Source: Xanthomonas bromi
Lineage (GTDB): Bacteria; Pseudomonadota; Gammaproteobacteria; Xanthomonadales; Xanthomonadaceae
Direction of reading: 5' to 3'
DNA: 64,000 nt
NCBI RefSeq assembly: GCF_900092025.1
Contig: NZ_FLTX01000013.1
Coordinates: forward strand, 1-64,000
In this document: in pieces, positions 18,482 through 26,728 of the stretch
Position numbering within the stretch: position 1 is the first letter of the stretch
Layout: each line of letters begins with the position of its first letter
Notes under the pieces: generated by a model
What the model was told of the DNA's origin: nothing
Seen by the model: the letters and a program-made list of their open reading frames with translations, nothing else
Database searches by the model: none
Translations under genes and position numbers: made by a program

Positions 18482-19504
18482 CTATAGACCACGCGCACGC
18501 AGTTGCGCGTCCAGCCGCGGATACACCCGCCGCGCATTGCCTTCGAATACCTTGCGCTTGTCGGCATCGGAAATCGCCAATGCATCGATGTAGCGTTTGG
18601 TGTCGTCGAAGTAGTGGCCGGTCTGCGGATCGATGCCGCGCACTGCGCCGACCATCTCCGAGCCGAACAGGATGTTGTCGATGTCGATCACCTCGAACAG
18701 CAGGTCGATGCCGGGTTGGTGATACACGCAGGTATCGAAGAACACATTGCGCATTACGTGCGTGGACAGCGCAGGCTTGCCGAGCATGTCGGCCAGGCCA
18801 CGGAAGCGGCCCCAGTGATACGGCACTGCACCGCCGCCGTGCGGAATGATGAAGCGCAGGTCCGGAAAATCAGTGAACAGATCGCCTTCGAGAAACTGCA
18901 TGAAGGCAGTGGTGTCGGCATTGAGATAATGCGCGCCGGTGGCATGGAAATTGGCGTTGCAGCTGCCCGAGACATGCACCATGGCCGGCACGTCGAGTTC
19001 GACCATCTTTTCGAAGAACGGATACCAGGCGCGGTCGGTGAGCGGGACGCCGTTCCAATGACCGCCGGAGGGGTCGGGATTGAGATTGCAGCCGACGAAT
19101 CCGAGGTCGTTGACGCAGCGTTCCAGTTCGGCGATCGAGTGCGCGATCGACACGCCCGGCGACTGCGGCAATTGGCACACCCCGATAAAGGTCTGTGGAT
19201 AGAGTTGCACCACGCGTGCGATCAGGTCGTTGCAGTGCCGCGTCCACACCTGGCTCACCGCATCATCGCCGATGTGATGCGCCATGGCGCTGGCGCGTGG
19301 CGAGAAAATCGTCATGTCGGCACCGCGCTCGCGCAGCAGGCGCAATTGATGCTGCTCGATGCTTTCGCGCAGCGCGTCGTCGGAGATGTGCGGATACACC
19401 GGCGCAGGCGCTTGCGCATCGTCGTAATGCGCGATCTGTGCCTTGCGGAACGCATCGTGCGCGGCGGGCGCGGTGGTGTAGTGACCGTGGCAGTCGATGA
19501 TCAT
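18482..19504 (-). CDS. ligJ: 4-oxalomesaconate hydratase, LigJ-type amidohydrolase
   Basis: 340 residues, the length of Sphingobium LigJ (341). The N-terminal metal motif DCHGHYTTAP and the later HVSGSCNANFH, IPHGGGAVPYHWGR and LFGSEMVGAVRGIDP segments mark the amidohydrolase-2 group of LigJ/OMA hydratases. It hydrates 4-oxalomesaconate to 4-carboxy-4-hydroxy-2-oxoadipate in 4,5-cleavage of gallate or protocatechuate. The gene points the same way as galD and the aldolase gene just upstream (228 bp gap), consistent with one catabolic unit. The assignment draws strength from those neighbours; a gamma-resorcylate-type decarboxylase of the same superfamily is less likely. Confidence 0.85.
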   Translation of the reverse strand: MIIDCHGHYTTAPAAHDAFRKAQIAHYDDAQAPAPVYPHISDDALRESIEQHQLRLLRERGADMTIFSPRASAMAHHIGDDAVSQVWTRHCNDLIARVVQLYPQTFIGVCQLPQSPGVSIAHSIAELERCVNDLGFVGCNLNPDPSGGHWNGVPLTDRAWYPFFEKMVELDVPAMVHVSGSCNANFHATGAHYLNADTTAFMQFLEGDLFTDFPDLRFIIPHGGGAVPYHWGRFRGLADMLGKPALSTHVMRNVFFDTCVYHQPGIDLLFEVIDIDNILFGSEMVGAVRGIDPQTGHYFDDTKRYIDALAISDADKRKVFEGNARRVYPRLDAQLRARGL

Positions 19505-19732
19505 GGCGGTAGTCTGTGTGTTGCAGCGGAAGTGGCGGGCAGGCGGTTGCCCGTGCGCAAGGTGGATCGATCGGGTGCACGGAACCGGCAGGTCCCGGTG
19601 TATGTCGTCGTTGCCGCGTGCAGACGTGCACGGGTCGCAGCGCCCGGTATTTCAGCGGCCGTGTCGTGTGTCACAGGCGCAGAGGTAGCGCATTGATAGC
19701 GGTCGCTGCCGCGTCGCGATGCATCCGAATGT

Positions 19733-20788
19733 TCAGCCATACAGCTCGCCATCGAACAATTTGCGCGCCGTGCGTACCACCGCGGCGCGCACCACGGCAC
19801 CCTGCGCATCGAGATCGATGATGCAGCCGCTTGCGCCACTGGGGTGTTCGACATCCAGCCGTTGGGTGCGTCCGTCGGACAACTGCGCCAGTGCATGTGC
19901 GGGCGAGCCGGGCAACAGGCAGGCAGTGGCGACGCTGACCGCGCCCAGTACGCCGATGGAGGCATGGCAGCGGTGCGGGATGAACGAGCGCACGCTGATC
20001 GCGCCACCGGCGCGCGGTGCAGCGACCAGCATCATCTTCGGTACCGTGGCTTCGCGCACGTCGCCCAGCCGCATCAACGGGCCGGCGAGCAGACGGAGCG
20101 TTTCCAGACGTGCCTTGAGCGCGGTGTCGGCATCGAGCGTGGCGCGGTCTTCGTAACCAATGATGCCGACATCGCTGGCGCGCAGCACCACGCAGGGCAT
20201 GCCGTTGTCGATCAGCGTGACCTGCAGGCCGTCGAGTGTGTCCACTGCATGCCCGCTCGGCAGCAGTGCGCCGCACGAGGCACCGGCGATCTCCGCGAAT
20301 GCCAGCGCGATCGGCGCGGCCGTGCCGGGCACGCCGTCGATCCGTGCATCGCCGTCATAACGTACCTGGCCGTCGGGGGTTTGCACGGTGGCGATGGCCA
20401 GGGTGCCGGTGTTGCGCATGAAGATGCGCACCTCGGTCTGGCCATCGCGGGTGGCCAGCAAGCCGCGTTCCAGTGCGAACGGGGCAACGCCGGCCAGCAT
20501 GTTGCCGCAGTTCTGCGCGTCGCTGACTTGCGCCTGTTCCACTGCGACCTGCAGGAACAGATAGTCCACGTCGGCGTCGGCGCGTGTGGAGCGCGACACC
20601 ACGGCGACCTTGGAGGTCAGCGGGTCGGCGCCGCCCATGCCATCGATCTGGCGCAGATCCGGCGAACCGTAGGCGCGCAGTAAAAACGCATCGCGCGCGG
20701 CGGTGTCGGCGGGCAGATCGTCGGCCAGGAAGAAGCCGCCCTTGGAGGTGCCGCCGCGCATCCACATCGCGCGCACGCACTCAGACAT
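19733..20788 (-). CDS. galD: 4-oxalomesaconate tautomerase, PrpF family
   Basis: 351 residues of the PrpF family, opening [20 protein letters not shown], where RGGTSKG is diagnostic. The first-domain segment [12 protein letters not shown] carries a conserved cysteine (about 94), and a second-domain segment lies near [12 protein letters not shown]. GalD interconverts keto and enol forms of 4-oxalomesaconate, providing the substrate for the hydratase. The start ATG 20788 overlaps the end of the aldolase gene by 8 bp, showing tight coupling. A frame running further upstream lies inside the aldolase gene and was discarded. Isomerisation of aconitate (PrpF proper) is the alternative, but the gallate-type neighbours favour GalD. 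Confidence 0.88.
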   Translation of the reverse strand: MSECVRAMWMRGGTSKGGFFLADDLPADTAARDAFLLRAYGSPDLRQIDGMGGADPLTSKVAVVSRSTRADADVDYLFLQVAVEQAQVSDAQNCGNMLAGVAPFALERGLLATRDGQTEVRIFMRNTGTLAIATVQTPDGQVRYDGDARIDGVPGTAAPIALAFAEIAGASCGALLPSGHAVDTLDGLQVTLIDNGMPCVVLRASDVGIIGYEDRATLDADTALKARLETLRLLAGPLMRLGDVREATVPKMMLVAAPRAGGAISVRSFIPHRCHASIGVLGAVSVATACLLPGSPAHALAQLSDGRTQRLDVEHPSGASGCIIDLDAQGAVVRAAVVRTARKLFDGELYG

Positions 20789-21452
20789 AGCGCAGGCCTT
20801 TGGCCGCCAGACGTTCGCGCATCGCATAGATGTCCAGGCCCAGTTCGCCCTTTGCCAGGCGCTCGCGCTTGAGCAGTTCGCGTGCCTCGCGCGCCTGCGC
20901 TTCGGCCAGCACATCGGCGGCGGTGGCGCGTGGCACCACGCACACGCCATCGTCGTCGGCCACCACCACATCGCCGGGCTGGATCAATTGCCCGGCGCAC
21001 ACCAGTGGCACATTGACCGAACCCAGCGTCTCCTTGATGGTGCCCTGCGCGCAGATGGCACGGCTCCAGGCCGGAAACTGCATGGCGGTGAGGTCGCGCA
21101 CGTCGCGCACGCCGGCGTCGATGATCAGCCCACGGCAGCCGCGTGCTTGCGCCGAGGTGGCGAGCAGGTCGCCGAAGTAGCCGTCGCAACAGGCGCTGGT
21201 CGGCGCGACCACCAGCACATCGCCGTCGTGCAGTTGCTCGATGGCCACATGCATCATCCAGTTGTCGCCGGGCGGGACCGACACCGTCACTGCGGTGCCG
21301 GCGATGCGGCAGCCGGCATAGATGGGGCGTAGCCGATGGTGCAGCAGCCCGCTGCGTCCCTGTGCCTCATGCACCGTGGCCACGCCGGCCTGCGCCAGCC
21401 CGTCGACGATGACCAACGGCGTGCGCTCGATCCGGGTGACGACCTGGCTCAT
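20781..21452 (-). CDS. ligK: 4-carboxy-4-hydroxy-2-oxoadipate aldolase (GalC/LigK type)
   Basis: 223 residues of the RraA-like class II aldolase fold. Recognisable blocks are [46 protein letters not shown] and [11 protein letters not shown], the last holding the Arg-Asp pair used for substrate and metal. It splits the C6 hydroxy-oxoadipate to pyruvate and oxaloacetate, ending the 4,5-cleavage pathway. ATG 21452 ([10 protein letters not shown]) follows a CGAGGA ribosome-binding site; an upstream in-frame start is not family-like. It is first in the leftward unit aldolase-galD-ligJ and diverges from the LysR gene across 101 bp. Confidence 0.9.
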   Translation of the reverse strand: MSQVVTRIERTPLVIVDGLAQAGVATVHEAQGRSGLLHHRLRPIYAGCRIAGTAVTVSVPPGDNWMMHVAIEQLHDGDVLVVAPTSACCDGYFGDLLATSAQARGCRGLIIDAGVRDVRDLTAMQFPAWSRAICAQGTIKETLGSVNVPLVCAGQLIQPGDVVVADDDGVCVVPRATAADVLAEAQAREARELLKRERLAKGELGLDIYAMRERLAAKGLRYV

Positions 21453-21541
21453 CCATCCATCCTCGTTAAGGGTGTACCGAGTCTGGCCGGGCAGAGCAAG
21501 CTGGCTCAAGATTCATTTGAGGTATGCATATTGATTTTGAT

Positions 21542-21547
21542 TATAGT
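21542..21547 (+). promoter_or_regulatory. Predicted -10 hexamer, leaderless galR
   Basis: TATAGT ends 6 bp before the galR ATG at 21554. The 101-bp interval between galR and the aldolase gene is AT-rich for this genome and must hold both divergent promoters, and probably the regulator's own operator. Confidence 0.5.
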
Positions 21548-21553
21548 TAGAGC

Positions 21554-22897
21554 ATGCAGCCGGCTCCCGAACCTAATTTGCGTCACCTTTACGCGCTGGC
21601 TGTGGTGCACCAGGCCGGGAGCATCAGCGCGGCTGCGCCGCAGGTGAACCTGTCGCAGCCGGCGTTGACCCAGGCCGTGGCGCGGCTGGAGCAGCAGCTG
21701 GGTGTGCGCCTGTTCGACCGGCATCCAGGCGGGATGTCGGCCACCGAGGCCACCCAACTGCTGGTGCCGCGTATCGAGCGGGTGCTGGCGCATCTGGGCC
21801 GAGGCATCGGAGTGGCGCGGCGTGCGCTGCGGCTGCCGGCGCGCACGGGCCTGGAACGGCGGGTGTCGCTGGGCCAGTTGCAGGCCCTTGTCGCGGTGGA
21901 TGTGGCGGGCAGCTATTCGCTGGCGGCGGTGCGCGCCGGTGTCTCGCAACCGGCGATCTACCGCGCGGTGCAATCGCTGGCCGATGTGATCGAAGTGCCG
22001 CTGACGGTGCGCCGCGGCAAGACCATGCAGCCCACGCCGGTGGCGGTGCGGCTGTTGCGGCAGGTGCGGCTGGCGCTGGCCGAGTTGCGCGCCGGGCTGG
22101 ACGATGTCGCCACCTTGCGCTCGCAGCACGCCGGCCGCCTCACCCTGGGGGTGATGCCGCTGGCGCGTGCGATCCTGTTGCCGCAGGTGTTGGCGCGGTT
22201 TGCGCGGGCGCATCCCGGGTCCAGCGTCCAGGTGGTCGAAGGCCCGTATGAGGAGTTGCTTGCGCATCTGCGCGAAGGCGGCCTGGATCTGTTGATCGGT
22301 GCGCTGCGCGATCCGTTGCCGGTGCGCGATGTGCTGCAGGAGACGCTGTTCGACGATGAGCCGGTGATCGTGGCGCGCAGCGGCCACCCCTTGGCCGGGC
22401 AGGCCTACACGTTTGCGCAACTGCTCGATTACCCGTGGGTGATCGCCACCGCCGGCACGCCGGTGCGCGCACGCTGGGAACAACTGTTCCGCGACCACCA
22501 GCTGGAGCCGCCGCCGCTGCGGATCGAGTGTGGCGCCGAGCTGACCGTACGCGGGTTGTTGCTGGAAGACGACTGGCTGACCTTGATGTCGCGCGATCAG
22601 TTCCTGTTCGAGCGGCGCGCCGGCCTGCTCGACGAGATCGGCAGCGCCGGGCCGCTGCTGCGCCGGCAAATCGGCATGACCACACGCAGCGATTGGTATC
22701 CCACCCGCGCGCAGTCGGCGTTCGTGCAGACGTTGCGGCAGGTCTGCGCCGAGCGCGTGCAGCCAGCCGATGCGCAGGGAGGGCCGTTTCGCTATTGCAC
22801 GCCGACACCAACACCAACACCAACACCAACATCGACATCGACATCGACATCGACATCGTTGCGTTTACGCGCGGCCGGGTCAGAATCGGGCTCCTGA
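21554..22897 (+). CDS. galR: LysR-family regulator of gallate genes, two HTH domains
   Basis: 447 residues. Residues about 7-65 form a LysR helix-turn-helix (LRHLYALAVVHQAGSISAAA, SQPALTQAVARLEQQLGVRLFDR). A second HTH-like unit follows at about 105-165 (SLGQLQALVAVDVAGSYSLA, SQPAIYRAVQSL), then the LysR effector domain (about 190-390). The last ~35 residues are a low-complexity tail of alternating Thr-Pro and Thr-Ser, encoded by hexanucleotide repeats. It is divergent from the aldolase-galD-ligJ unit, the normal position for its regulator, with an oxo- or hydroxy-acid intermediate as likely inducer. The tail is probably dispensable; the natural end may vary between strains. Confidence 0.85.
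   Translation: MQPAPEPNLRHLYALAVVHQAGSISAAAPQVNLSQPALTQAVARLEQQLGVRLFDRHPGGMSATEATQLLVPRIERVLAHLGRGIGVARRALRLPARTGLERRVSLGQLQALVAVDVAGSYSLAAVRAGVSQPAIYRAVQSLADVIEVPLTVRRGKTMQPTPVAVRLLRQVRLALAELRAGLDDVATLRSQHAGRLTLGVMPLARAILLPQVLARFARAHPGSSVQVVEGPYEELLAHLREGGLDLLIGALRDPLPVRDVLQETLFDDEPVIVARSGHPLAGQAYTFAQLLDYPWVIATAGTPVRARWEQLFRDHQLEPPPLRIECGAELTVRGLLLEDDWLTLMSRDQFLFERRAGLLDEIGSAGPLLRRQIGMTTRSDWYPTRAQSAFVQTLRQVCAERVQPADAQGGPFRYCTPTPTPTPTPTSTSTSTSTSLRLRAAGSESGS
22805..22858 (+). repeat. Two adjacent hexanucleotide tandem repeats
   Basis: Four perfect copies of ACACCA (22805-22828) are followed after AC by four perfect copies of ATCGAC (22831-22854) plus ATCG. They encode the Thr-Pro/Thr-Ser tail of galR. 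Because the unit is 6 bp, copy-number change would alter tail length without a frameshift. The repeats also lie 56 bp upstream of the cls start. Confidence 0.95.
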
Positions 22898-22913
22898 TGA
22901 AAACGGATCACCG

Positions 22914-24332
22914 ATGCTGCCCGATTGGGTGACAGGCACTTGGCTGCTGGCGCTGGACTGGGCAATTCGCCTGGTCGCGCTGCTGTGGATTCCCTCCCGC
23001 ACCACGCCGGGTGCGGCGCGTAGCTGGCTGCTGCTGATCGGCTTCGTGCCGGTGGTCGGCCTGCCGCTGTATCTGTTGCTCGGCCAACCCTGGGTGTCGC
23101 GGCTGCGCGTGCAGCGGCAGGCCACCGCCTCGCAGGTGATCCGCGAACAGCAGCTGCCCTTGCATGCGCTGCGCTGGACGCCGCAGGCCGATACCTGCAG
23201 CGCCGAGGTGGTGCCGCTGATCGAACGGCAGGGCGATTTCATGCCCACCCTGGGCAATGCGGTGGAATTGCTCGACGACTACGCGCAGTCGCTGCAGGCC
23301 CTCGTCGCCGCGATCGATGCCGCCGAAAAACGCGTGCACCTGCTGTACTACCTGATGTTCGACGACGCAGTGGGCGAGGCGGTGGTGGCGGCACTGGAAC
23401 GCGCCAGTGCGCGCGGCGTGCGCTGCCGTGTGCTGTTGGATGCGGTGGGCGCCAAGCGCGGCCTGCGTCGTTACCGCAAGCGCCTGCAGGACAGCGGTGT
23501 GGAAGTGCTTGCCGTCTTGCCGGGCGGCCTGCGCTGGCGGCGCAGTGGCCGCATGGATCTGCGCAACCATCGCAAGATTGCGGTCATCGACAACCAGATG
23601 GGGTTTGTCGGCTCGCAGAATCTGGCCGAGGCCGGATTCATCGATGGCGTGCCCAATCGCGAATTGGTGGCGCGCGTGCGCGGGCCGGTGGTCAATCATC
23701 TGGAAGCGGTGTTCGCCAGCGACTGGTTCACCGAAACCGGGCAGCGCCTGGACGTGTGGCCGGACGCACCGGTGTGCGAGGCCAATATCGCCACGCAGTT
23801 GCTGCCCAGCGGTCCGGCGTATCCCTTCGAAAATGCGCGCGATGCGATCAACGCAGTGATCCATCTGGCACGGCGCAAGGTGGTGTTGGTGACGCCGTAC
23901 TTCGTGCCCGATGAGGCCTTGCTGAGCGCGTTGCGCATCGCTGGGGTCTCGGGTGTGGATGTGCAGTTGATCCTGTCGGAGAGCAACAACCAGCGTTTGG
24001 CCGCCTGGGCGCAGGAAGCCTATTTCGAAGAGCTGCTGCGCTGCGGAGTGAAGATTGCGCTGTATCGCCCGCACTTTCTGCATGCCAAGCACCTGAGCAT
24101 GGACGAGGACATCGCGCTGGTGGGCTCGATCAATCTGGACATCCGCTCGTTCGCGCTCAATGCCGAGATCGGCATGCTCTGCTACGACACCGGGGTGGTG
24201 CAGCGGTTGCGCGAGATCGAGCAGGACTATCTGGCCAATGCACGCCAACTGGAGCTGGAACAGTGGCGTCGTCGCCCAGCCTGGCGCCGCAGCCGCGAGG
24301 GCATTGCGCGGCTGGCCGATGCGTTGATGTAG
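22914..24332 (+). CDS. cls: Cardiolipin synthase
   Basis: 472 residues from ATG 22914. Two N-terminal membrane helices (LLALDWAIRLVALLWIPS and LLLIGFVPVVGLPLYLLLG) precede two phospholipase-D motifs: HRKIAVIDNQMGFVGSQN (about 219-236) and HAKHLSMDEDIALVGSINLD (about 388-407). It makes cardiolipin from phosphatidylglycerol at the inner membrane. An in-frame extension to 22770 would read the hexamer repeats as alternating His-Gln and His-Arg. I reject it because cls N-termini begin just before the first helix. The start is 16 bp after galR, so the two may be co-transcribed. Confidence 0.93.
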   Translation: MLPDWVTGTWLLALDWAIRLVALLWIPSRTTPGAARSWLLLIGFVPVVGLPLYLLLGQPWVSRLRVQRQATASQVIREQQLPLHALRWTPQADTCSAEVVPLIERQGDFMPTLGNAVELLDDYAQSLQALVAAIDAAEKRVHLLYYLMFDDAVGEAVVAALERASARGVRCRVLLDAVGAKRGLRRYRKRLQDSGVEVLAVLPGGLRWRRSGRMDLRNHRKIAVIDNQMGFVGSQNLAEAGFIDGVPNRELVARVRGPVVNHLEAVFASDWFTETGQRLDVWPDAPVCEANIATQLLPSGPAYPFENARDAINAVIHLARRKVVLVTPYFVPDEALLSALRIAGVSGVDVQLILSESNNQRLAAWAQEAYFEELLRCGVKIALYRPHFLHAKHLSMDEDIALVGSINLDIRSFALNAEIGMLCYDTGVVQRLREIEQDYLANARQLELEQWRRRPAWRRSREGIARLADALM

Positions 24333-24342
24333 GGCGCTTGCG

Positions 24343-24738
24343 TCAATCCAGGCGCATGACCTGGAAGACGTTGCCCTCCGGGTCGCGGCCGTCGTACATC
24401 TGGTACGCAAACCCGGCGTAACGCTTGAGTTCGCCCACGTGCACGCCGGCGTGCTGCAGTCGCTCGCGATGCGCGGGCAGATCGGCAGTGATTGCGAACA
24501 CCAGCTTGGTGGTGGCGTGGGCCGCATTCGCTGCAGCGTCTACCGCATGCGCCGCCGGTGGTTGCCGGTAGGCTTCGCCCACCCGGTGCAGCGCCAGCTC
24601 GATGCCGCCGGCGGCGAGCACCACCCACTCGTCGGCGATCTCCGCGGTGACGGGGAGCGCGAAGTGGGCCTGGTAGAACGCCTTGACCACCGCCACATCG
24701 CGGACGTAGAGGATGAGCCTGACCAAGGCGATGGACAT
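24343..24738 (-). CDS. VOC-family (glyoxalase/bleomycin-resistance fold) protein
   Basis: 131 residues, one VOC module pair. It starts MSIALVRLILYVRDVAVVKAF and ends GFAYQMYDGRDPEGNVFQVM, the usual closing strand. Candidate metal ligands are scarce, so it may be a binding rather than catalytic member. The start follows GGAGGCC. It is convergent with cls (10 bp between stops). Substrate unknown. Confidence 0.85.
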   Translation of the reverse strand: MSIALVRLILYVRDVAVVKAFYQAHFALPVTAEIADEWVVLAAGGIELALHRVGEAYRQPPAAHAVDAAANAAHATTKLVFAITADLPAHRERLQHAGVHVGELKRYAGFAYQMYDGRDPEGNVFQVMRLD

Positions 24739-24893
24739 GGTGCAGGCCTCCCGGGGCATGTGCCGATGCTGAGCGGCCGATCGTAAGCGCTTGCGATGCC
24801 GTGCGTGTGGGAGGCATTGACCCACGCCGCGCTCGCGGCGCTGTGGCACGACAATCGCGCAGCTAACGACGATGGGTCTTGCAACGCATCGCC

Positions 24894-24899
24894 TACAAT
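24894..24899 (+). promoter_or_regulatory. Predicted -10 hexamer, leaderless flavoprotein gene
   Basis: TACAAT ends 6 bp before the ATG at 24906, and no ribosome-binding site is present. Confidence 0.55.
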
Positions 24900-24905
24900 G
24901 CCGGC

Positions 24906-26300
24906 ATGAATGAACTGCGTGAGTCCGGCGATGCAGTGATCGCCATCGTCGGTGGCGGCGCCTCCGGTGTGCTGGTCGCGCTGCAGCTATTGCGTCAGGC
25001 CGTGGCGCCGTTGCAGATCGTCATCATCGAGCCGCATGCGGTGCTCGGTGAAGGCGTGGCGTATTCCACGACGCGTGCCGAACACCTGCTCAATGTGCCG
25101 GCCGCGCGCATGAGTGCGCTGGCGGAGCTGCCGAACGACTTTGTCGATTACCTGCGTGCGAACGCCAGTTGCCTCGCACTGGACGAGACGCCGTTGCCGC
25201 AGCAGTTCGTGGGGCGCCGGCATTACGCACCGTATCTACGCGGTCGCCTGCAGGCGGCGCAGACGCGGAGCCCGGCATCGCTGCGCGTGTACACCGCACG
25301 CGTGCAGACCCTGCAACCCACTGTCGGCGGCGCGCTGGTGCAGCTGGACGATGGACAGGTGTTGCAGGCCACCGCAGTGGTGCTGGCAGTGGGCAATGCG
25401 CTGCGGCCGCTGCCGCTGCGGGGTGCCGCCGGGTTGTCGCGCGCGCAGCGGGTGGAGGCCTGGGACACCGCGGCGGTGGCAGCATTGCCGCAGGACGCGG
25501 CGGTGTGCATCGTCGGCTCCGGCTTGAGCATGGCCGATACGGTGGTGGCGCTGGCCGCGCAGGCGCATCGCGCGGCGGTGCATGTGGTGTCGCGGCATGG
25601 GCTGTTGCCGTTGTCGCAGGCGCACGGCGGCGTAGCGGCGTTCGATCCGCAACCGCTGCTGACAATGCCGCTGCGCGCGCGCATGCGCACGCTGCGTCGG
25701 CATGCGCGTGATGCACTGGCGCAGGGTTTGCCTTGGCAGAGCGTGATGGAGCGCATCCGGCCACTGAGCCAGGTGCTGTGGCAGACGCTCTCGGTCGCCG
25801 ACCAACGCCGTTTCCTGCGACATGTGGTGCGCTACTGGGACGTGCATCGGCATCGCATCGCCGCACCTGTGCATGCCCAGCTGCAGGCCATGCAGGCGCG
25901 TGGGCAGTTGCAGGTGCATCGTGCGCGGCTGGATGTGGCCTTCGAGGTGGGCGCTTGCGTGCGCGTGAGCGCCGGAGCCGCCAGTGCCGGACATGCCTTG
26001 CAGCTGGATGTGCAGACCCTGGTCAATGCCACCGGTGTGGAAATGCGCGTGCAGGCCATGCGTAACCCGCTGCTGCAACACCTGCTGGGGCAGGGCGTCG
26101 CAGTGGCCGGGCCGCATGGAATCGGGGTGGACACCGACGCCGATGGCGGCCTGATCGATGCCGATGGTCGCGCCAATCGGCGGCTGCGCGTGATCGGAAG
26201 TCTGCGCATCGGGTCGTTGTGGGAGAGCCTGGCGGTGCCTGAATTGCGTGAGCAGGCGGCGGCGATTGCGCGGGATCTGCTGGTGCTGCTGGGGCGTTGA
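24906..26300 (+). CDS. FAD/NAD(P)-binding protein, possible monooxygenase-like enzyme
   Basis: 464 residues. The N-terminus holds a dinucleotide-binding GxGxxG fold (IAIVGGGASGVLVALQLL, about 12-29). A second Rossmann motif, CIVGSGLSMADTVVAL, lies near residue 200. The spacing fits the FAD-NAD(P)-binding (HpyO/YdhS-like) family, in which both cofactors bind one chain. The family includes uncharacterised oxidoreductases, and no substrate is apparent from the neighbours (a VOC protein and uvrD). I chose ATG 24906 because the FAD fold begins shortly after and a -10-like hexamer sits at the leaderless distance. Confidence 0.82.
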   Translation: MNELRESGDAVIAIVGGGASGVLVALQLLRQAVAPLQIVIIEPHAVLGEGVAYSTTRAEHLLNVPAARMSALAELPNDFVDYLRANASCLALDETPLPQQFVGRRHYAPYLRGRLQAAQTRSPASLRVYTARVQTLQPTVGGALVQLDDGQVLQATAVVLAVGNALRPLPLRGAAGLSRAQRVEAWDTAAVAALPQDAAVCIVGSGLSMADTVVALAAQAHRAAVHVVSRHGLLPLSQAHGGVAAFDPQPLLTMPLRARMRTLRRHARDALAQGLPWQSVMERIRPLSQVLWQTLSVADQRRFLRHVVRYWDVHRHRIAAPVHAQLQAMQARGQLQVHRARLDVAFEVGACVRVSAGAASAGHALQLDVQTLVNATGVEMRVQAMRNPLLQHLLGQGVAVAGPHGIGVDTDADGGLIDADGRANRRLRVIGSLRIGSLWESLAVPELREQAAAIARDLLVLLGR

Positions 26301-26439
26301 TCGGTGTGCCGGGAGCGGGAAACGAGCGGTGTTGGCTTGTCCCGCTGCGACAGTGGCCCCTGCAAGGGACGAAGGTGACGCATAGCGCCGGATGCGGGTG
26401 CGGGCGAAGCCTCGGAGACCCACATTTGTCGTGGCTACG

Positions 26440-26680
26440 CCTCGCGCCCTCACCCCAACCCCTCTCCCGCAGGCGGGAGAAGGGTTGGGGTGAGGGCGAG
26501 CATCCGCCTGCCTTCTCTTGCAGGCGGCAGAGCAACCAACGTGCTGCCTTCTCTCGCAGGTGCCAAAGCAACCAATGCCCTGCCTTCTCTTGCAGGCGCT
26601 AGAGCAACCAACGTGCAGCCTTCCCCCGCTTGCGGGGGAAAGTGCCCGAAGGGCGGATGGGGGCAGCAATCCCAGCCCTT
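26440..26680. repeat. REP-like palindromes flanking a 36-bp tandem repeat
   Basis: In the 428-bp gap before uvrD, a palindrome CTCTCCCGCAGGCGGGAGA (26462-26480), flanked by complementary CTCACCCCAACCC and GGGTTGGGGTGAG, is followed by three imperfect 36-bp units at 26508-26543, 26544-26579 and 26580-26615 (each CTGCCTTCTCT-GCAGG...AGCAACCAA). A second palindrome, TTCCCCCGCTTGCGGGGGAA, and the GTGCCCGAAGGGCGGATGGG tail follow. The element resembles those at 13.7 and 18.2 kb. No coding sequence is seen. Confidence 0.85.
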
Positions 26681-26716
26681 TCATCGCAATCTCAGCCGCA
26701 GCGACGCCACAACCGG

Positions 26717-26722
26717 TAAAAT
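26717..26722 (+). promoter_or_regulatory. Predicted -10 hexamer, leaderless uvrD
   Basis: TAAAAT ends 6 bp before the GTG start at 26729. Transcription would begin at the start codon. Confidence 0.55.
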
Positions 26723-26728
26723 GCGCCG

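Noticed and set aside
22770-22913. N-terminal extension of cls through the hexamer repeats
   Set aside because: It would add a His-Gln/His-Arg run never seen in cardiolipin synthases, while ATG 22914 leads directly into the first membrane helix.
26508-26615. Short regularly spaced units that might suggest a CRISPR array
   Set aside because: The 36-bp units are contiguous, without spacers, and no cas genes are present. They are tandem repeats within a REP-like element.
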